Shown here piece by piece: positions 1 through 8,894 of a stretch of DNA of 64,000 bases. The translations under genes and the position numbers were made by a program. The DNA is taken from NCBI GenBank assembly GCA_044227095.1, contig JBGAFV010000001.1, forward strand, positions 868,001 through 932,000, given 5' to 3'. The notes beneath the pieces are model-generated. The model searched no databases and was not told the origin of the DNA. It saw only the letters and a program-made list of their open reading frames with translations. Within the stretch, counting starts at the first letter, position 1. Every line of letters begins with the position of its first letter. The DNA is from JACMLD01 sp044227095 (GTDB lineage: Bacteria; Bacteroidota; Bacteroidia; Chitinophagales; Chitinophagaceae).

Positions 1-2392
1 AGGCAGCTCTTTTAGGTGCAGGAAAAATAATATCAGATCCTTTTAAGCCATGCCATAACACGATATTAAATTCAAGATCCGGTACTGCATCTTCTTTAGC
101 AAGATTAAATTTTTCTGATCGCTGCTGCCATTCATTAAGCGCCGTATTTTTTTCAGACAAATCAATATTGGGATGTACTGTTTCAAACGCAGCAAGATTA
201 GGTTGTGCACTAAAACAATTCCACATTGGCGTAGCTGCTGCATCATATTGGCTCATAGGCGGCATGCCCAGTATAAGTTCTATTGTACGCAGCATAGAAG
301 AAGTAGAATACATGGTGTGATCTACAAATCCTCTTTTTACAAAACCACCAGCGATATAAGCAGTGCTGCGATGTGCATCTACATGATCGGCGCCGTTTTG
401 CGCATCATCTTCAATTACAAAAACAGCAGTCTCTTTCCAGATAGGGCTCTTGCTTAAATATTCTATAAACATACCAACAGCTAAATCGTTATCTGCTACA
501 TGGGCATAAGGTGTAGGCCTTCCTTTTTTCAATCCTTCGGTATGATCATTACCCATACGCACAGTATTAAAACGTGGTACATTACCAGCAGCCAGTAAAG
601 AATCAAACTCCTGCTTCCATTGATTTACACGTGTTGTATCACGCACATTCATATTCCAGCCGGTGTAATACGGACAAAAATGATTTTTTAAAATTTCAAT
701 ATTGGCTTTTGCATCATCTGCAAACTCTCCGTAAGTGCGATAGCTTAAGCTTGCACGTTTACATTGATCCCATATAAAACCATTTTTATTATTGGCAATA
801 GCACGGTTGCCTTCACCATCATAAGTTCCACCACGGCCACCATAACTGGTTGGCCATGTTTTTTCGAGATAATCATTTGCATAAGCCGCAGTAGTCCATG
901 TATGGCCATCCATGCTTACTTCTGCATCTACATAAAAATTATCAAGCAGTACAAATTCTTTTGCCAGTTTATGAAGGTTGGGCGTAATTTTTTCTCCAAA
1001 CAAAACAAGCGATGGATCTCCATTTCCTTCTTTCATATCTCCAAGCACCTGGTCATAAGTGCGGTTTTCTTTAATAATGTAGAAAACATATTTTATTGGC
1101 GATGCATTGCCCGTTTTCATTGGCACAGGATTTCCTGGTTCTCCGGTAGTAATGCTTTCTTTTTCTTTTGTATAAGGCGTGTTTTTATAAACAAGGGATG
1201 AATACTGGCTAAGTTGCGCATCGGTTGGTTCATCAATAATACTCAGCGTTCCTTTAAAAAGCCCGCCAATATATTGTACAGATATAGGTTTGGTTCTATC
1301 GCCACCCTGGTAAATCACTTCTTCTTTTGGCCTTACAGGATTAGGGCCATAAGGATTTGCCATAGAAGAAAATCCTTTTCCATTGCTTACAAAAAGTTTT
1401 TTACCAATTACTTTAACGCAGGTTGGGTACCAGCCCACCGGTATAAAACCTTTGCTTTTGCTAAGACCGGGTTTCCTTACATCAAAAACTGCAATGCAAT
1501 TATTATCTGCATTGGCAATGTACAATGTTTTTTCATTGGCACTTAATGCTAGTCCGTTGGTAGTAGATCCATTAGGGGCATCAGGATATAAAGCGGCGTT
1601 TAGTGTTTCTACAATTTTTTTCTGTGGCAGGTTTATTACTGAAACGTTGTTATCATTTGCATTGGCTACAAAAAGATAATTGCCTTTTTTATTAAGGCAC
1701 ATGGCGTTGGGGTTATCGCCAACTTTTATCTCACCTGCAATAGTATAATCAGCAGTATTTACAATAATCACTTTATCACAACCCCAGCAACTTACATACA
1801 ATTCCTTTTTATTAGAAGAAAGAAGACAGGAAAAGCCTTCACCACCCAATGATATTTTTTTAAGGATGGCTTTGCTCATCATATCCAGCACATACAAAGA
1901 ATTGTTTTCTTTTGTAACAACATACATGATGTTCTTATCATCATCTATCTCTATACCTGCGGGAGAAATTTTTTCGGGCCATTTCTTACCCAGTACCAGG
2001 CTATCTTTTAATACAAGTTTATTGTTGATAACAGCATACACTAAAATCCAATTATCGTTTCCACCAGAAGCATATAATTTTTTACCGCTGCTATTAAACT
2101 TTAATCCATACCAGCTTTTGGGTATAACAACACTGTCAAGTATTTTTTCTGCCTGTACATCTATCAACTGAAGGCTTTGCACACTTTGGCCATTGTTGGT
2201 TACAGCCATATATTTTTTATCTGCAGATACTGCAATATTCAATGGCAAATCTCCCAATGGCAAACTTTTACCTGCCGGGCTTAAAGACCATCCATTAGGT
2301 AGCTTAACGATATTGGCTACCTCAATAACAGGCTGCTGGCAAAAACAATATTTGCCTGCAAGAATGAAAATAATAAAAACAAGTTTTCTCAT
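1..2392 (-). CDS. Secreted YncE-like propeller / alkaline-phosphatase-family phosphoesterase fusion, 3' end cut by the window
   Basis: The frame is open from an ATG at 2392 down to base 1, so 797 codons are visible and the C-terminus lies outside the window. Residues 1-19 are a signal peptide (MRKLVFIIFILAGKYCFCQ). Residues about 25-390 are repeated YVTN/YncE-type propeller blades (for example VIIVNTADYTIAGEIKVG). From about residue 430 the protein looks like a PF04185/alkaline-phosphatase-like phosphoesterase: ENRTYDQVLGD near 437, MDGHTW near 492, and EDDAQNGADHVDAHRS near 660-675, rich in likely metal ligands. Proteins with this two-part architecture are known in Bacteroidota, but their substrate is not established. 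A periplasmic or secreted phosphoester hydrolase is inferred. It is divergent from comEC across about 120 bp. Identification of both halves is good; the reaction is uncertain. Confidence 0.85.
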   Translation of the reverse strand, partial: MRKLVFIIFILAGKYCFCQQPVIEVANIVKLPNGWSLSPAGKSLPLGDLPLNIAVSADKKYMAVTNNGQSVQSLQLIDVQAEKILDSVVIPKSWYGLKFNSSGKKLYASGGNDNWILVYAVINNKLVLKDSLVLGKKWPEKISPAGIEIDDDKNIMYVVTKENNSLYVLDMMSKAILKKISLGGEGFSCLLSSNKKELYVSCWGCDKVIIVNTADYTIAGEIKVGDNPNAMCLNKKGNYLFVANANDNNVSVINLPQKKIVETLNAALYPDAPNGSTTNGLALSANEKTLYIANADNNCIAVFDVRKPGLSKSKGFIPVGWYPTCVKVIGKKLFVSNGKGFSSMANPYGPNPVRPKEEVIYQGGDRTKPISVQYIGGLFKGTLSIIDEPTDAQLSQYSSLVYKNTPYTKEKESITTGEPGNPVPMKTGNASPIKYVFYIIKENRTYDQVLGDMKEGNGDPSLVLFGEKITPNLHKLAKEFVLLDNFYVDAEVSMDGHTWTTAAYANDYLEKTWPTSYGGRGGTYDGEGNRAIANNKNGFIWDQCKRASLSYRTYGEFADDAKANIEILKNHFCPYYTGWNMNVRDTTRVNQWKQEFDSLLAAGNVPRFNTVRMGNDHTEGLKKGRPTPYAHVADNDLAVGMFIEYLSKSPIWKETAVFVIEDDAQNGADHVDAHRSTAYIAGGFVKRGFVDHTMYSTSSMLRTIELILGMPPMSQYDAAATPMWNCFSAQPNLAAFETVHPNIDLSEKNTALNEWQQRSEKFNLAKEDAVPDLEFNIVLWHGLKGSDIIFPAPKRAA

Positions 2393-2513
2393 TATTATCA
2401 AATTTGAGTACTAAAGGTAACAATGCAGCAAACACAACTCATTCCGAAACAATTAAATAACCTTTAATAAAAACCATCTTTGTTGTCAATTTGCTGTTTT
2501 TCTACCTTTCCTT

Positions 2514-4607
2514 ATGCCGCAACAAACCTTATACCCTTGGAAACAAGCCCCTTTTGTACGACTTATTATTCCATTAATTGCAGGTATGCTGTTACAATGG
2601 TATTGCCCAATACCTGTTTCTTTTTGCAAGGCGCTTGGCATTATTAGCACAATAGCCATTATTGCATTTAACCTTCGGAGTTCTTTTTTAAAATTCAGGC
2701 TTGCCTGGTTTAATGGCGTGTTTATCAATGTGCTTTTTATTTCGCTGGGCATGCTTATAATATGGTATAAAGATGTTGCGCACCAGCAACAATGGATCAA
2801 TCATTTCTATCAGCCTAAAGTATATGTAGTGGCAACATTGCAGGAACCGCTTTCAGAAAAAACCAATTCTTTTAAAGCAACTGCATCTGTACAACAATTA
2901 ATACAGGAAGACACTGCTTACAATGTAAAAGGGAACATCATCATCTATTTCAAAAAAGACAGTACTGCGCAGCAACTGGGTTATGGCACACAAATTATTT
3001 TCAACACAACATTGCAGCCCATAAAAAATTCAGGAAACCCTGGTTGTTTTAATTATGAACAATACAGTGCTTTACAAAACATTCATCACCAGGTTTTCTT
3101 AGGTGCAGGTGACTATGTTTTACTGGCCGATAAAAATAAAAGCCTGGTAAATGATTTTCTATTGGCCACAAGAGAAAAGGTGTTGAAGATTATTACACGT
3201 TACATTTCCGGGGAAAAAGAAGCAGGACTTGCAGAAGCACTGCTGGTTGGTTATAAAGATGATCTTGATAAAACATTGGTGCAATCTTACACCAACACTG
3301 GCGTAGTGCATGTAATTGCTATATCCGGAATGCATTTGGGATTGATCTATTGGCTGCTTACACTTATACTGGCTCCATTAAAAAAAAGAAAACATACAAA
3401 ATGGTTATCGCCGGTTTTGGTTATTACAGGGTTATGGCTGTTTGCATTGCTTGCGGGTGGCGGGCCTTCCATTCTTCGCTCTGCAGTAATGTTTACCTGT
3501 ATTGTAATTGGCCAAAGTATGGAAAGAAAAACATACATCTATAATTCGCTTGCTGCTTCTGCATTTATATTGCTTTGCATAAATCCATTCTGGTTATGGG
3601 ATGCAGGTTTTCAATTATCGTACACAGCAGTATTGAGTATTGTAATTTTTATGAAACCCATTTACAATCTTCTGTATTTTAAAAACAAAGGAATTGATAC
3701 CATATGGAAATTGATGGCTGTTACCATAGCCGCACAAGTGCTTACTACACCAGTAAGCATTTATCATTTTCACCAGTTTCCTGTTTATTTTTTAATTACC
3801 AATTTGCCCGCTGTTCCACTTTCCAGCCTTATTGTTTTGCTGGAAATTGTATTGTGCGTTGTTGCACCTTTGCCCGCACTGGCAAAACCTTTGGGTGTTT
3901 TACTGCATTGGCTTATTTACATGCTCAACAGTTTTATTGAACACATGGAAAGCCTTCCATTTTCTTTATGGAATGGTTTGCAGATAAACATGCTGCAGGT
4001 AATACTATTGTATGGTTTTATTGCTACTGCAGCGTACTGGCTCATGCAAGAAAATAAAAAAGCTTTCCTTACCAGTCTTGTTTTATTGTTTGGATTTCTT
4101 GCTATACGCTCCGCTTCATTTATTAATGCGCAGCAACAGCAGGAACTTATTGTATACAATGTTCCTAAACGACAGGCAATAGATTTTATCAGTGGCAGAA
4201 ATTATTTTTTTATGGGCGATAAGGATTTGCTTGAAGATGATTTTCTGCAAAACTTTCACCTAAAACCTTCCAGGATTTTGCACCGGATAAATAGTACAGA
4301 TACATTGCATTATTTACAAAATGCTTCCCCATTGCATGTTTTCAATAATAAAACAATTGCTGTTGTTGATGGTGCTCTCAATTACTATCAAACTGCCAAA
4401 AATATAAATGCCGATGTGGTGATTGTGTCAAAAAATGCCCCGGTACAAATGGCGCAGTTGCAACAAACTTTTCATTGCAAACAACTTGTTTTTGATGCTT
4501 CAAACGCCACATGGAAGGTGAATAAGTGGAAGACAGAAGCCGCAAACCTTGGCCTGTCCTGCTTTTACGTAGTGGAAAACGGGGCTTTTGTGATGAAGAT
4601 GGATTAA
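2514..4607 (+). CDS. comEC: ComEC/Rec2-family DNA uptake membrane protein
   Basis: 697 residues. An N-terminal DUF4131-like part has hydrophobic segments at about 16-35 and 50-80. The competence domain follows, with the signature GVVHVIAISGMHLGLIYW near residue 262-280 and about eight further membrane segments up to about 510. The family forms the inner-membrane channel that passes single-stranded DNA during transformation. The C-terminal 150 residues are soluble and short. I do not see the HxHxDH motif of the metallo-beta-lactamase domain carried by many ComECs, so this is a shorter variant. The ATG at 2514 fits the usual start before the first membrane segment. No other competence gene is in view, so activity in transformation is inferred from the family only. 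Confidence 0.9.
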   Translation: MPQQTLYPWKQAPFVRLIIPLIAGMLLQWYCPIPVSFCKALGIISTIAIIAFNLRSSFLKFRLAWFNGVFINVLFISLGMLIIWYKDVAHQQQWINHFYQPKVYVVATLQEPLSEKTNSFKATASVQQLIQEDTAYNVKGNIIIYFKKDSTAQQLGYGTQIIFNTTLQPIKNSGNPGCFNYEQYSALQNIHHQVFLGAGDYVLLADKNKSLVNDFLLATREKVLKIITRYISGEKEAGLAEALLVGYKDDLDKTLVQSYTNTGVVHVIAISGMHLGLIYWLLTLILAPLKKRKHTKWLSPVLVITGLWLFALLAGGGPSILRSAVMFTCIVIGQSMERKTYIYNSLAASAFILLCINPFWLWDAGFQLSYTAVLSIVIFMKPIYNLLYFKNKGIDTIWKLMAVTIAAQVLTTPVSIYHFHQFPVYFLITNLPAVPLSSLIVLLEIVLCVVAPLPALAKPLGVLLHWLIYMLNSFIEHMESLPFSLWNGLQINMLQVILLYGFIATAAYWLMQENKKAFLTSLVLLFGFLAIRSASFINAQQQQELIVYNVPKRQAIDFISGRNYFFMGDKDLLEDDFLQNFHLKPSRILHRINSTDTLHYLQNASPLHVFNNKTIAVVDGALNYYQTAKNINADVVIVSKNAPVQMAQLQQTFHCKQLVFDASNATWKVNKWKTEAANLGLSCFYVVENGAFVMKMD

Positions 4608-4616
4608 TTACTTTTG
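4587..4616 (+). promoter_or_regulatory. Probable purH promoter (TTTG - 18 nt - TACTTTTG)
   Basis: A TTTG at 4587-4590 and TACTTTTG at 4609-4616 are separated by 18 nt, matching the Bacteroidota -33/-7 pattern (TTG, 17-23 nt, TAnnTTTG). The predicted start is near 4621, giving a leader of about 97 nt before purH. The promoter overlaps the 3' end of comEC. The leader carries imperfect inverted repeats (about 4627-4650 with 4683-4706). Confidence 0.55.
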
Positions 4617-4718
4617 CGCCCTTAAAGGGTGAAAGGAAAAAGGTATAAGGTGTAAGGCAGGAATATTAAATGCAAACACCATAAATCTTATACTTTCCAC
4701 CATTAACCTCAATAAACA

Positions 4719-6260
4719 ATGAACAAAAAAATTCAATCTGCATTAATCTCTGTTTTTTATAAAGACGGGCTTGAACCCCTTGTACAGCAACTTCACGAGC
4801 TTGGTGTTACCATATACAGCACGGGCGGCACACAAACATTTATTGAAAAACTTAACCTGCCGGTAACCCCTGTTGAAAATCTTACTGGCTATCCTTCTAT
4901 TTTGGGTGGAAGGGTGAAAACATTGCACCCCGTAGTTTTTGGTGGAATACTTGGCAAACGCAGCGATGAACAGCATGTAAAAGAAATGAAGGAATATAAA
5001 ATTCCTGAAATTGATTTGGTAATTGTAGACTTGTACCCATTTGAAGAAACAGTTGCCAGCACTACAGATGAAAATTTGATCATAGAAAAAATAGATATCG
5101 GCGGCCCTTCTATGATCCGCGGTGCTGCAAAAAATTATAAAGACGTGGTAGTTGTGGCTGCAAAAAAAGATTATGCCCCGCTTACCCAAGTGCTGCAGGA
5201 ACAAAAAGGAGAAACTACGCTTGAACAACGCAGGGCTTATGCAGCAAAAGCGTTTGAAATAGTAGCGCATTATGATGTGGCTATTACTCAATACTTCAAT
5301 CCATCTGGTGCTGAATATTTTCATGCATCTGTACCAGGGCCAAAAGCTATGCGCTATGGCGAAAACCCGCATCAAGGTGGTATCTTCTATGGCAACACAG
5401 AAGAAATTTTTGATCAGCTCAATGGAAAAGAACTTTCTTATAACAATATAGTAGATGCAGATGCTGCTATACAATTGATAAGCGAGTTTCCAAAATCTTT
5501 ACACAATGGCATAACAACTGAAGATGTTGTTTTTGCAATCATTAAGCACACAAATGTATGCGGCGTAGCCACAAGGCCTTCTGTAAAAGAAGCATGGGAC
5601 GCAGCACTAGCAGGCGATAATGAAAGTGCTTTTGGCGGCGTTCTTGTCTGCAACGGCACTATAGATAAAGCAACTGCTGAAGCCATTAATGAAATCTTTT
5701 TTGAAGTACTGATAGCCCCTGCGTTTAATGAAGATGCTCTTGCCATTCTTAAATCAAAAAAGAACCGCATCTTGCTGCAACTTAAAAAAGCACCGCACAA
5801 TAAACAGTTGTATAAATCTATACTCAATGGTGTATTGATACAACAAACAGATGAAGGCAATTACAAAGAATGGGACGAAGCAGGTACAAGACCGGCAACA
5901 GCTAATGAAAATGCAGATCTTATTTTCGCTAACCTGGTTTGCAAACATCTTAAGAGCAATGCCATTGCACTGGTAAAAAACAAACAACTTATTGGCAAAG
6001 GCTGCGGACAAACCAGTCGCATAGACGCTTTGCGCCATGCCGTAGAAAAAGCAAAACAGTTTAATTTCGATTTGACAGGCGCTGTTATGGCAAGTGATGC
6101 ATTCTTTCCGTTTAATGATTGCGTAAAGCTTGGCCACGAAGCCGGCATCACTGCTTTTATTCAGCCTGGTGGTTCCATAAGAGATAAAGATTCTATTGAA
6201 TACTGCAAACAGCATAACCTTGCAATGGTAATAACAGGATTGAGACATTTCAAGCATTAG
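4719..6260 (+). CDS. purH: Bifunctional AICAR formyltransferase / IMP cyclohydrolase
   Basis: 513 residues, the normal PurH length. The N-terminal MGS-like IMP cyclohydrolase domain (about 1-150) shows YSTGGTQTFIE and GGRVKTLHPVVFGGIL. The AICAR transformylase domain follows, with MRYGENPHQ near residue 210, IKHTNVCGVA near 275-285, and the C-terminal FFPFNDCVKLGHEAGITAF and IQPGGSIRDKDSI motifs. The enzyme catalyses the last two steps of purine synthesis: AICAR to FAICAR using 10-formyl-THF, then cyclisation to IMP. It acts in the cytoplasm. The ATG at 4719 is followed at once by the conserved start of the cyclohydrolase domain. No other pur genes are adjacent. A transporter gene lies downstream beyond a hairpin repeat. 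Confidence 0.97.
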   Translation: MNKKIQSALISVFYKDGLEPLVQQLHELGVTIYSTGGTQTFIEKLNLPVTPVENLTGYPSILGGRVKTLHPVVFGGILGKRSDEQHVKEMKEYKIPEIDLVIVDLYPFEETVASTTDENLIIEKIDIGGPSMIRGAAKNYKDVVVVAAKKDYAPLTQVLQEQKGETTLEQRRAYAAKAFEIVAHYDVAITQYFNPSGAEYFHASVPGPKAMRYGENPHQGGIFYGNTEEIFDQLNGKELSYNNIVDADAAIQLISEFPKSLHNGITTEDVVFAIIKHTNVCGVATRPSVKEAWDAALAGDNESAFGGVLVCNGTIDKATAEAINEIFFEVLIAPAFNEDALAILKSKKNRILLQLKKAPHNKQLYKSILNGVLIQQTDEGNYKEWDEAGTRPATANENADLIFANLVCKHLKSNAIALVKNKQLIGKGCGQTSRIDALRHAVEKAKQFNFDLTGAVMASDAFFPFNDCVKLGHEAGITAFIQPGGSIRDKDSIEYCKQHNLAMVITGLRHFKH

Positions 6261-6315
6261 GAAAGCCGCAAGCTATAAGGTTCAAGCTCCAAGCCAAGTG
6301 TCTTTGCATTATAAT

Positions 6316-6356
6316 TTACAAGCTGCAAGTATGAGTCAGTAACTTGCAGCTTGTAA
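6316..6356. repeat. Perfect 15-bp inverted repeat between purH and the DMT transporter
   Basis: Arms 6316-6330 (TTACAAGCTGCAAGT) and 6342-6356 (ACTTGCAGCTTGTAA) are exact reverse complements around an 11-nt loop. The word GCTTGCAGCTTGTA recurs in the tandem array at 18731-19005, so this is a single member of the same repeat family. It could also act as a purH terminator, but it has no T-tract. Confidence 0.7.
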
Positions 6357-6376
6357 CTTAACCCTTGCAGCTTAAA

Positions 6377-7327
6377 ATGTCCGACTTCATCTCCACCATC
6401 TTATCCTCTCCTTACAACCCGGTAAACATCCGGCAGCGAAGCACACGTACAAAAGCGTATGTGGCACTTGCAGCAGTTTGCTTTTTCTGGGGTACTACAT
6501 GGCTGGCAAGTAAACAAGGTGTAAAGCATATGCCCGCATTTCAAATGGCAGGTATAAGACAGTTTACAGGCGGCTTAATTTATATTATCTATTTCATCGC
6601 CACTGGCAAAGCAAGCTGGCCAGGGCTTAAAGACTGGAAAAATATTTTAGTACTGGCTTTGTTCAATTTTATTCTTAGCAATGGCCTTGCCACATGGGGA
6701 CTGAAATACATTTCTGGTGGATTAGCAGCAATAATCAATGCCATTGTTCCTTTATGGCTGGTGGTAAATAGTTTCTTTACCCGCGGACCAGCACTATCTC
6801 CCAAAGCAATTATTGGTTTTGCGCTTGGCTTTGCAGGCATCTGTTTTATTTTCTTTGAACACCTCCACGATTTTTTAGATCCCGGTTTTACAATGGGCAT
6901 TATTATTTCTCTTGCTGCTACATGGACGTGGGCAATGGGTACTATCTACACAAAAAAACATGCAAAATCTTTTAACCCGTATTTCAGTATTGGGTTGCAA
7001 ATGGTTATTTCCGGAATGGTGCTGTATACCGTTTCGCAGGTTACTGGCAATGCAGTACCAATAAAGCATATTCCCTGGCAGGCATGGACTGCTATTGGCT
7101 ACCTGGTTATTTTCGGCTCTGTTATTTCCTTTCTGGCATACTTATATGCTTTGCAACATCTTAGTGCAGAACAAACTTCATTGTATGCCTACATCAATCC
7201 TATAGTTGCAGTTTTATTAGGCTCGCTGCTGTTTAATGAAAGGCTTACATCATTTATTGTAGTTGGCGGGGCTATTGTGCTTTATGGGGTTTATCTTGTA
7301 AACAGCGCTTTCAGAAAGTTAAAATAA
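6377..7327 (+). CDS. EamA/DMT-family transporter
   Basis: 316 residues from the ATG at 6377; an in-frame TTG at 6365 is possible but would add only four residues. Two EamA halves give about ten membrane segments, starting after a hydrophilic N-terminus of about 30 residues. Typical family sequences are visible: FFWGTTWLASKQGVKHMPAF near residue 40, and LSAEQTSLYAYINPIVAVLL with GSLLFNERL near the end of the second half. These proteins export metabolites or amino acids across the inner membrane; the substrate cannot be read from sequence. The start lies directly after a GCTTGCAGCT-type repeat, so repeat DNA borders or includes the translation start region. Confidence 0.88.
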   Translation: MSDFISTILSSPYNPVNIRQRSTRTKAYVALAAVCFFWGTTWLASKQGVKHMPAFQMAGIRQFTGGLIYIIYFIATGKASWPGLKDWKNILVLALFNFILSNGLATWGLKYISGGLAAIINAIVPLWLVVNSFFTRGPALSPKAIIGFALGFAGICFIFFEHLHDFLDPGFTMGIIISLAATWTWAMGTIYTKKHAKSFNPYFSIGLQMVISGMVLYTVSQVTGNAVPIKHIPWQAWTAIGYLVIFGSVISFLAYLYALQHLSAEQTSLYAYINPIVAVLLGSLLFNERLTSFIVVGGAIVLYGVYLVNSAFRKLK

Positions 7328-7350
7328 CATCAATATCAAATTACCTGCTA

Positions 7351-7719
7351 TTGTCTCTTCCTAAGCATAAATTATTATATTATTTTGTGGTTGTGAAGTA
7401 TTATATAAAAGAAGACTCCTTTCTGGCACGCATTGCAGCCCGTAAACTGAAGCAGGATAAAATGGCTATGGTGCTGGGCAAAACCATTTTATTGCACGAT
7501 ACTACCAAACAGGAATTTATTAATAACCGCAAATGGGTAAGGCACGAACTGGTGCATATTCAGCAATTTGAAAAACACGGGTATATCATGTTCCTCTTAA
7601 AATATCTTGCAGAAAGTATTAAACACGGTTATTACAATAACAAATTTGAAAAAGAAGCCCGTGCTGCCGAAGAAGATGAAAGCCTTGATAAATACATTCC
7701 ACCATTTAGAGTAAGTTGA
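7351..7719 (+). CDS. Small HExxH protein (DUF4157-like)
   Basis: 122 residues if read from TTG at 7351. A GTG at 7387 is in frame and would give 110 residues; no ATG precedes the conserved part, so the start is uncertain. The key feature is WVRHELVHIQQF (residues 62-73), with the metal-binding HExxH at 65-69, followed by a weakly hydrophobic stretch and a charged tail (KEARAAEEDES). Small proteins with this motif in Bacteroidota resemble the DUF4157/eCIS-core putative metallopeptidase family, but proteolysis has not been shown to my knowledge. It lies 23 bp after the transporter, on the same strand, and may be co-transcribed with it. Confidence 0.7.
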   Translation: MSLPKHKLLYYFVVVKYYIKEDSFLARIAARKLKQDKMAMVLGKTILLHDTTKQEFINNRKWVRHELVHIQQFEKHGYIMFLLKYLAESIKHGYYNNKFEKEARAAEEDESLDKYIPPFRVS

Positions 7720-7794
7720 ATACTATCGCTGATTGCTGATGTGGGGATTTCTGATTTCCTTAATGCGCAGTTGCAAAAATATAAGTACGAAAAT

Positions 7795-7838
7795 GCCTGA
7801 AAGGCCGAAGTATTATAGCGAAGGATAAAACCCTTTGC
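7795..7838. repeat. Remote degenerate copy of the double-hairpin repeat
   Basis: Hairpin 1 is GCCTGAAAGGC at 7795-7805. A 12-nt spacer follows. Hairpin 2 at 7818-7838 has a 7-bp stem (GCGAAGG with CCTTTGC, one G-T pair). The order, spacer length and start of the second stem match the array at 17664-17994, although the stem bases differ. It lies between two convergent genes (the HExxH protein and birA). Confidence 0.5.
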
Positions 7839-7864
7839 CAAATCAAACATCAAAAAATCAGGCA

Positions 7865-8692
7865 TCAACGATCTAAGATCCATTCCACTTCACCAAAATT
7901 AAAATGTTCTTCTACCCCGGTTACTGCTATCAACTGGCCTTGCTTTGTTACTTCTTTAATCAAGGCTTCAAAAACGCGGTTTTCTTTTTTAAGCTTTACC
8001 GTTTGTCCTTTTTTAAAAAGATGATTGTTATAATCAATCAATAAATTTTTGCCCGCCAGCAATTGTGCAAAGCGATTTTGTACATGGTCACTGAGTTTTT
8101 TTGCCAACTCAATTACATCCCAGTTTTTACCTGTTATTTGTTTTAATGAAACAGCGTTGCGAATATTTTCTGGGAAGCTGGTTTGATTGATATTAATACC
8201 CATGCCTACAATGGCCCAGCGCCAGGAAGTTTGAAGTTCATGGTTCGAAGTTCGAAGTTCTTCCTCCGTAAGCCGCGAATTAGGAACTATGAACCCTGAA
8301 CCTTGAACCTGGTTTTCATTTCCGACTATAGACTCAATAAGAATCCCCCCTGCCTTTCTGTCACGCCAGTAAATATCATTGGGCCATTTTATAGTAGTTT
8401 CATCTCCTGCATAGTGGCTAAAAAAATCATACACGCCCAATGCAATGGCCATGCTTAATTCAAATTGACGATTGAGTTGCAATGCTAAAGGCTGCAATAC
8501 CAATGTAAGAATGATGTTCGTGCCGGGTTCGGTAACCCAGGTTTTGCCATGCTGGCCTTTTCCCTTTACTTGTTCCAATGCAAAAAAGCCATCGCCATGC
8601 TTTGCCATTCCGGTGCGAACCATTGCCATGGCATAGTTGTTGGTACTGTCAACTGATTCTAAAATGGTTAGGTGTCCGTTTGCAGAAAACAT
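7865..8692 (-). CDS. birA: Biotin--[acetyl-CoA-carboxylase] ligase with an in-frame repeat insertion
   Basis: 275 residues, without the N-terminal DNA-binding domain, as usual in Bacteroidota. The catalytic core shows DSTNNYAM (15-22), the biotin/ATP-binding KGKGQHGKTW (43-52), TIKWPNDIYWRDRKAGGILI (100-119) and WAIVGMGININQ (159-170). The enzyme makes biotinyl-AMP and attaches biotin to the carboxyl carrier protein. Between IESIVGNEN and WRWAIVG there are about 30 residues (127-156) that the family does not normally have. They are encoded by a low-complexity palindromic stretch at 8225-8314, entered separately. The frame is intact, so the insertion is apparently tolerated. It lies in a loop between two conserved strands. 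The gene is divergent from rsfS. Confidence 0.93.
   Translation of the reverse strand: MFSANGHLTILESVDSTNNYAMAMVRTGMAKHGDGFFALEQVKGKGQHGKTWVTEPGTNIILTLVLQPLALQLNRQFELSMAIALGVYDFFSHYAGDETTIKWPNDIYWRDRKAGGILIESIVGNENQVQGSGFIVPNSRLTEEELRTSNHELQTSWRWAIVGMGININQTSFPENIRNAVSLKQITGKNWDVIELAKKLSDHVQNRFAQLLAGKNLLIDYNNHLFKKGQTVKLKKENRVFEALIKEVTKQGQLIAVTGVEEHFNFGEVEWILDR
8225..8314. repeat. Palindromic repeat inserted in frame inside birA
   Basis: This 90-bp stretch contains iterated GAAGTTC/GGTTC words on the left and their imperfect reverse complement (GAACTATGAACC, CTGAACCTTGAACC) on the right, making a long imperfect hairpin around about 8262-8282. It looks like intergenic repeat DNA, not birA sequence, but keeps the frame (30 codons). 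The flanking birA codons are conserved on both sides. Confidence 0.6.
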
Positions 8693-8894
8693 GCTGTGCT
8701 GAATGATTAAACATTTGTACTTTTGGCAACAGCGAAAATAAGATTTTAGGCAGGATACGTTTCCGGATAAATATAATTGCCTATTTTGTTATTACAACAG
8801 GTATACAACAACTGGGCGATTGACATAAAAATGCTTCACTTAAATTATTATACTTTATTCACTTAAACGCTTTGACTATTTGGAACAACTGAGC

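Noticed and set aside
2503..2510. -7 box (TACCTTTC, with TTTG 20 nt upstream) for comEC
   Set aside because: Spacing is good, but the last base is off and the predicted transcription start would fall inside the ATG at 2514, so it conflicts with the start unless comEC starts further downstream.
4743..5474. Long antisense frame (243 codons) opposite purH
   Set aside because: It lies wholly inside a fully conserved purH and has Cys/Phe/Tyr-rich composition without family features; it is a shadow of the coding strand.
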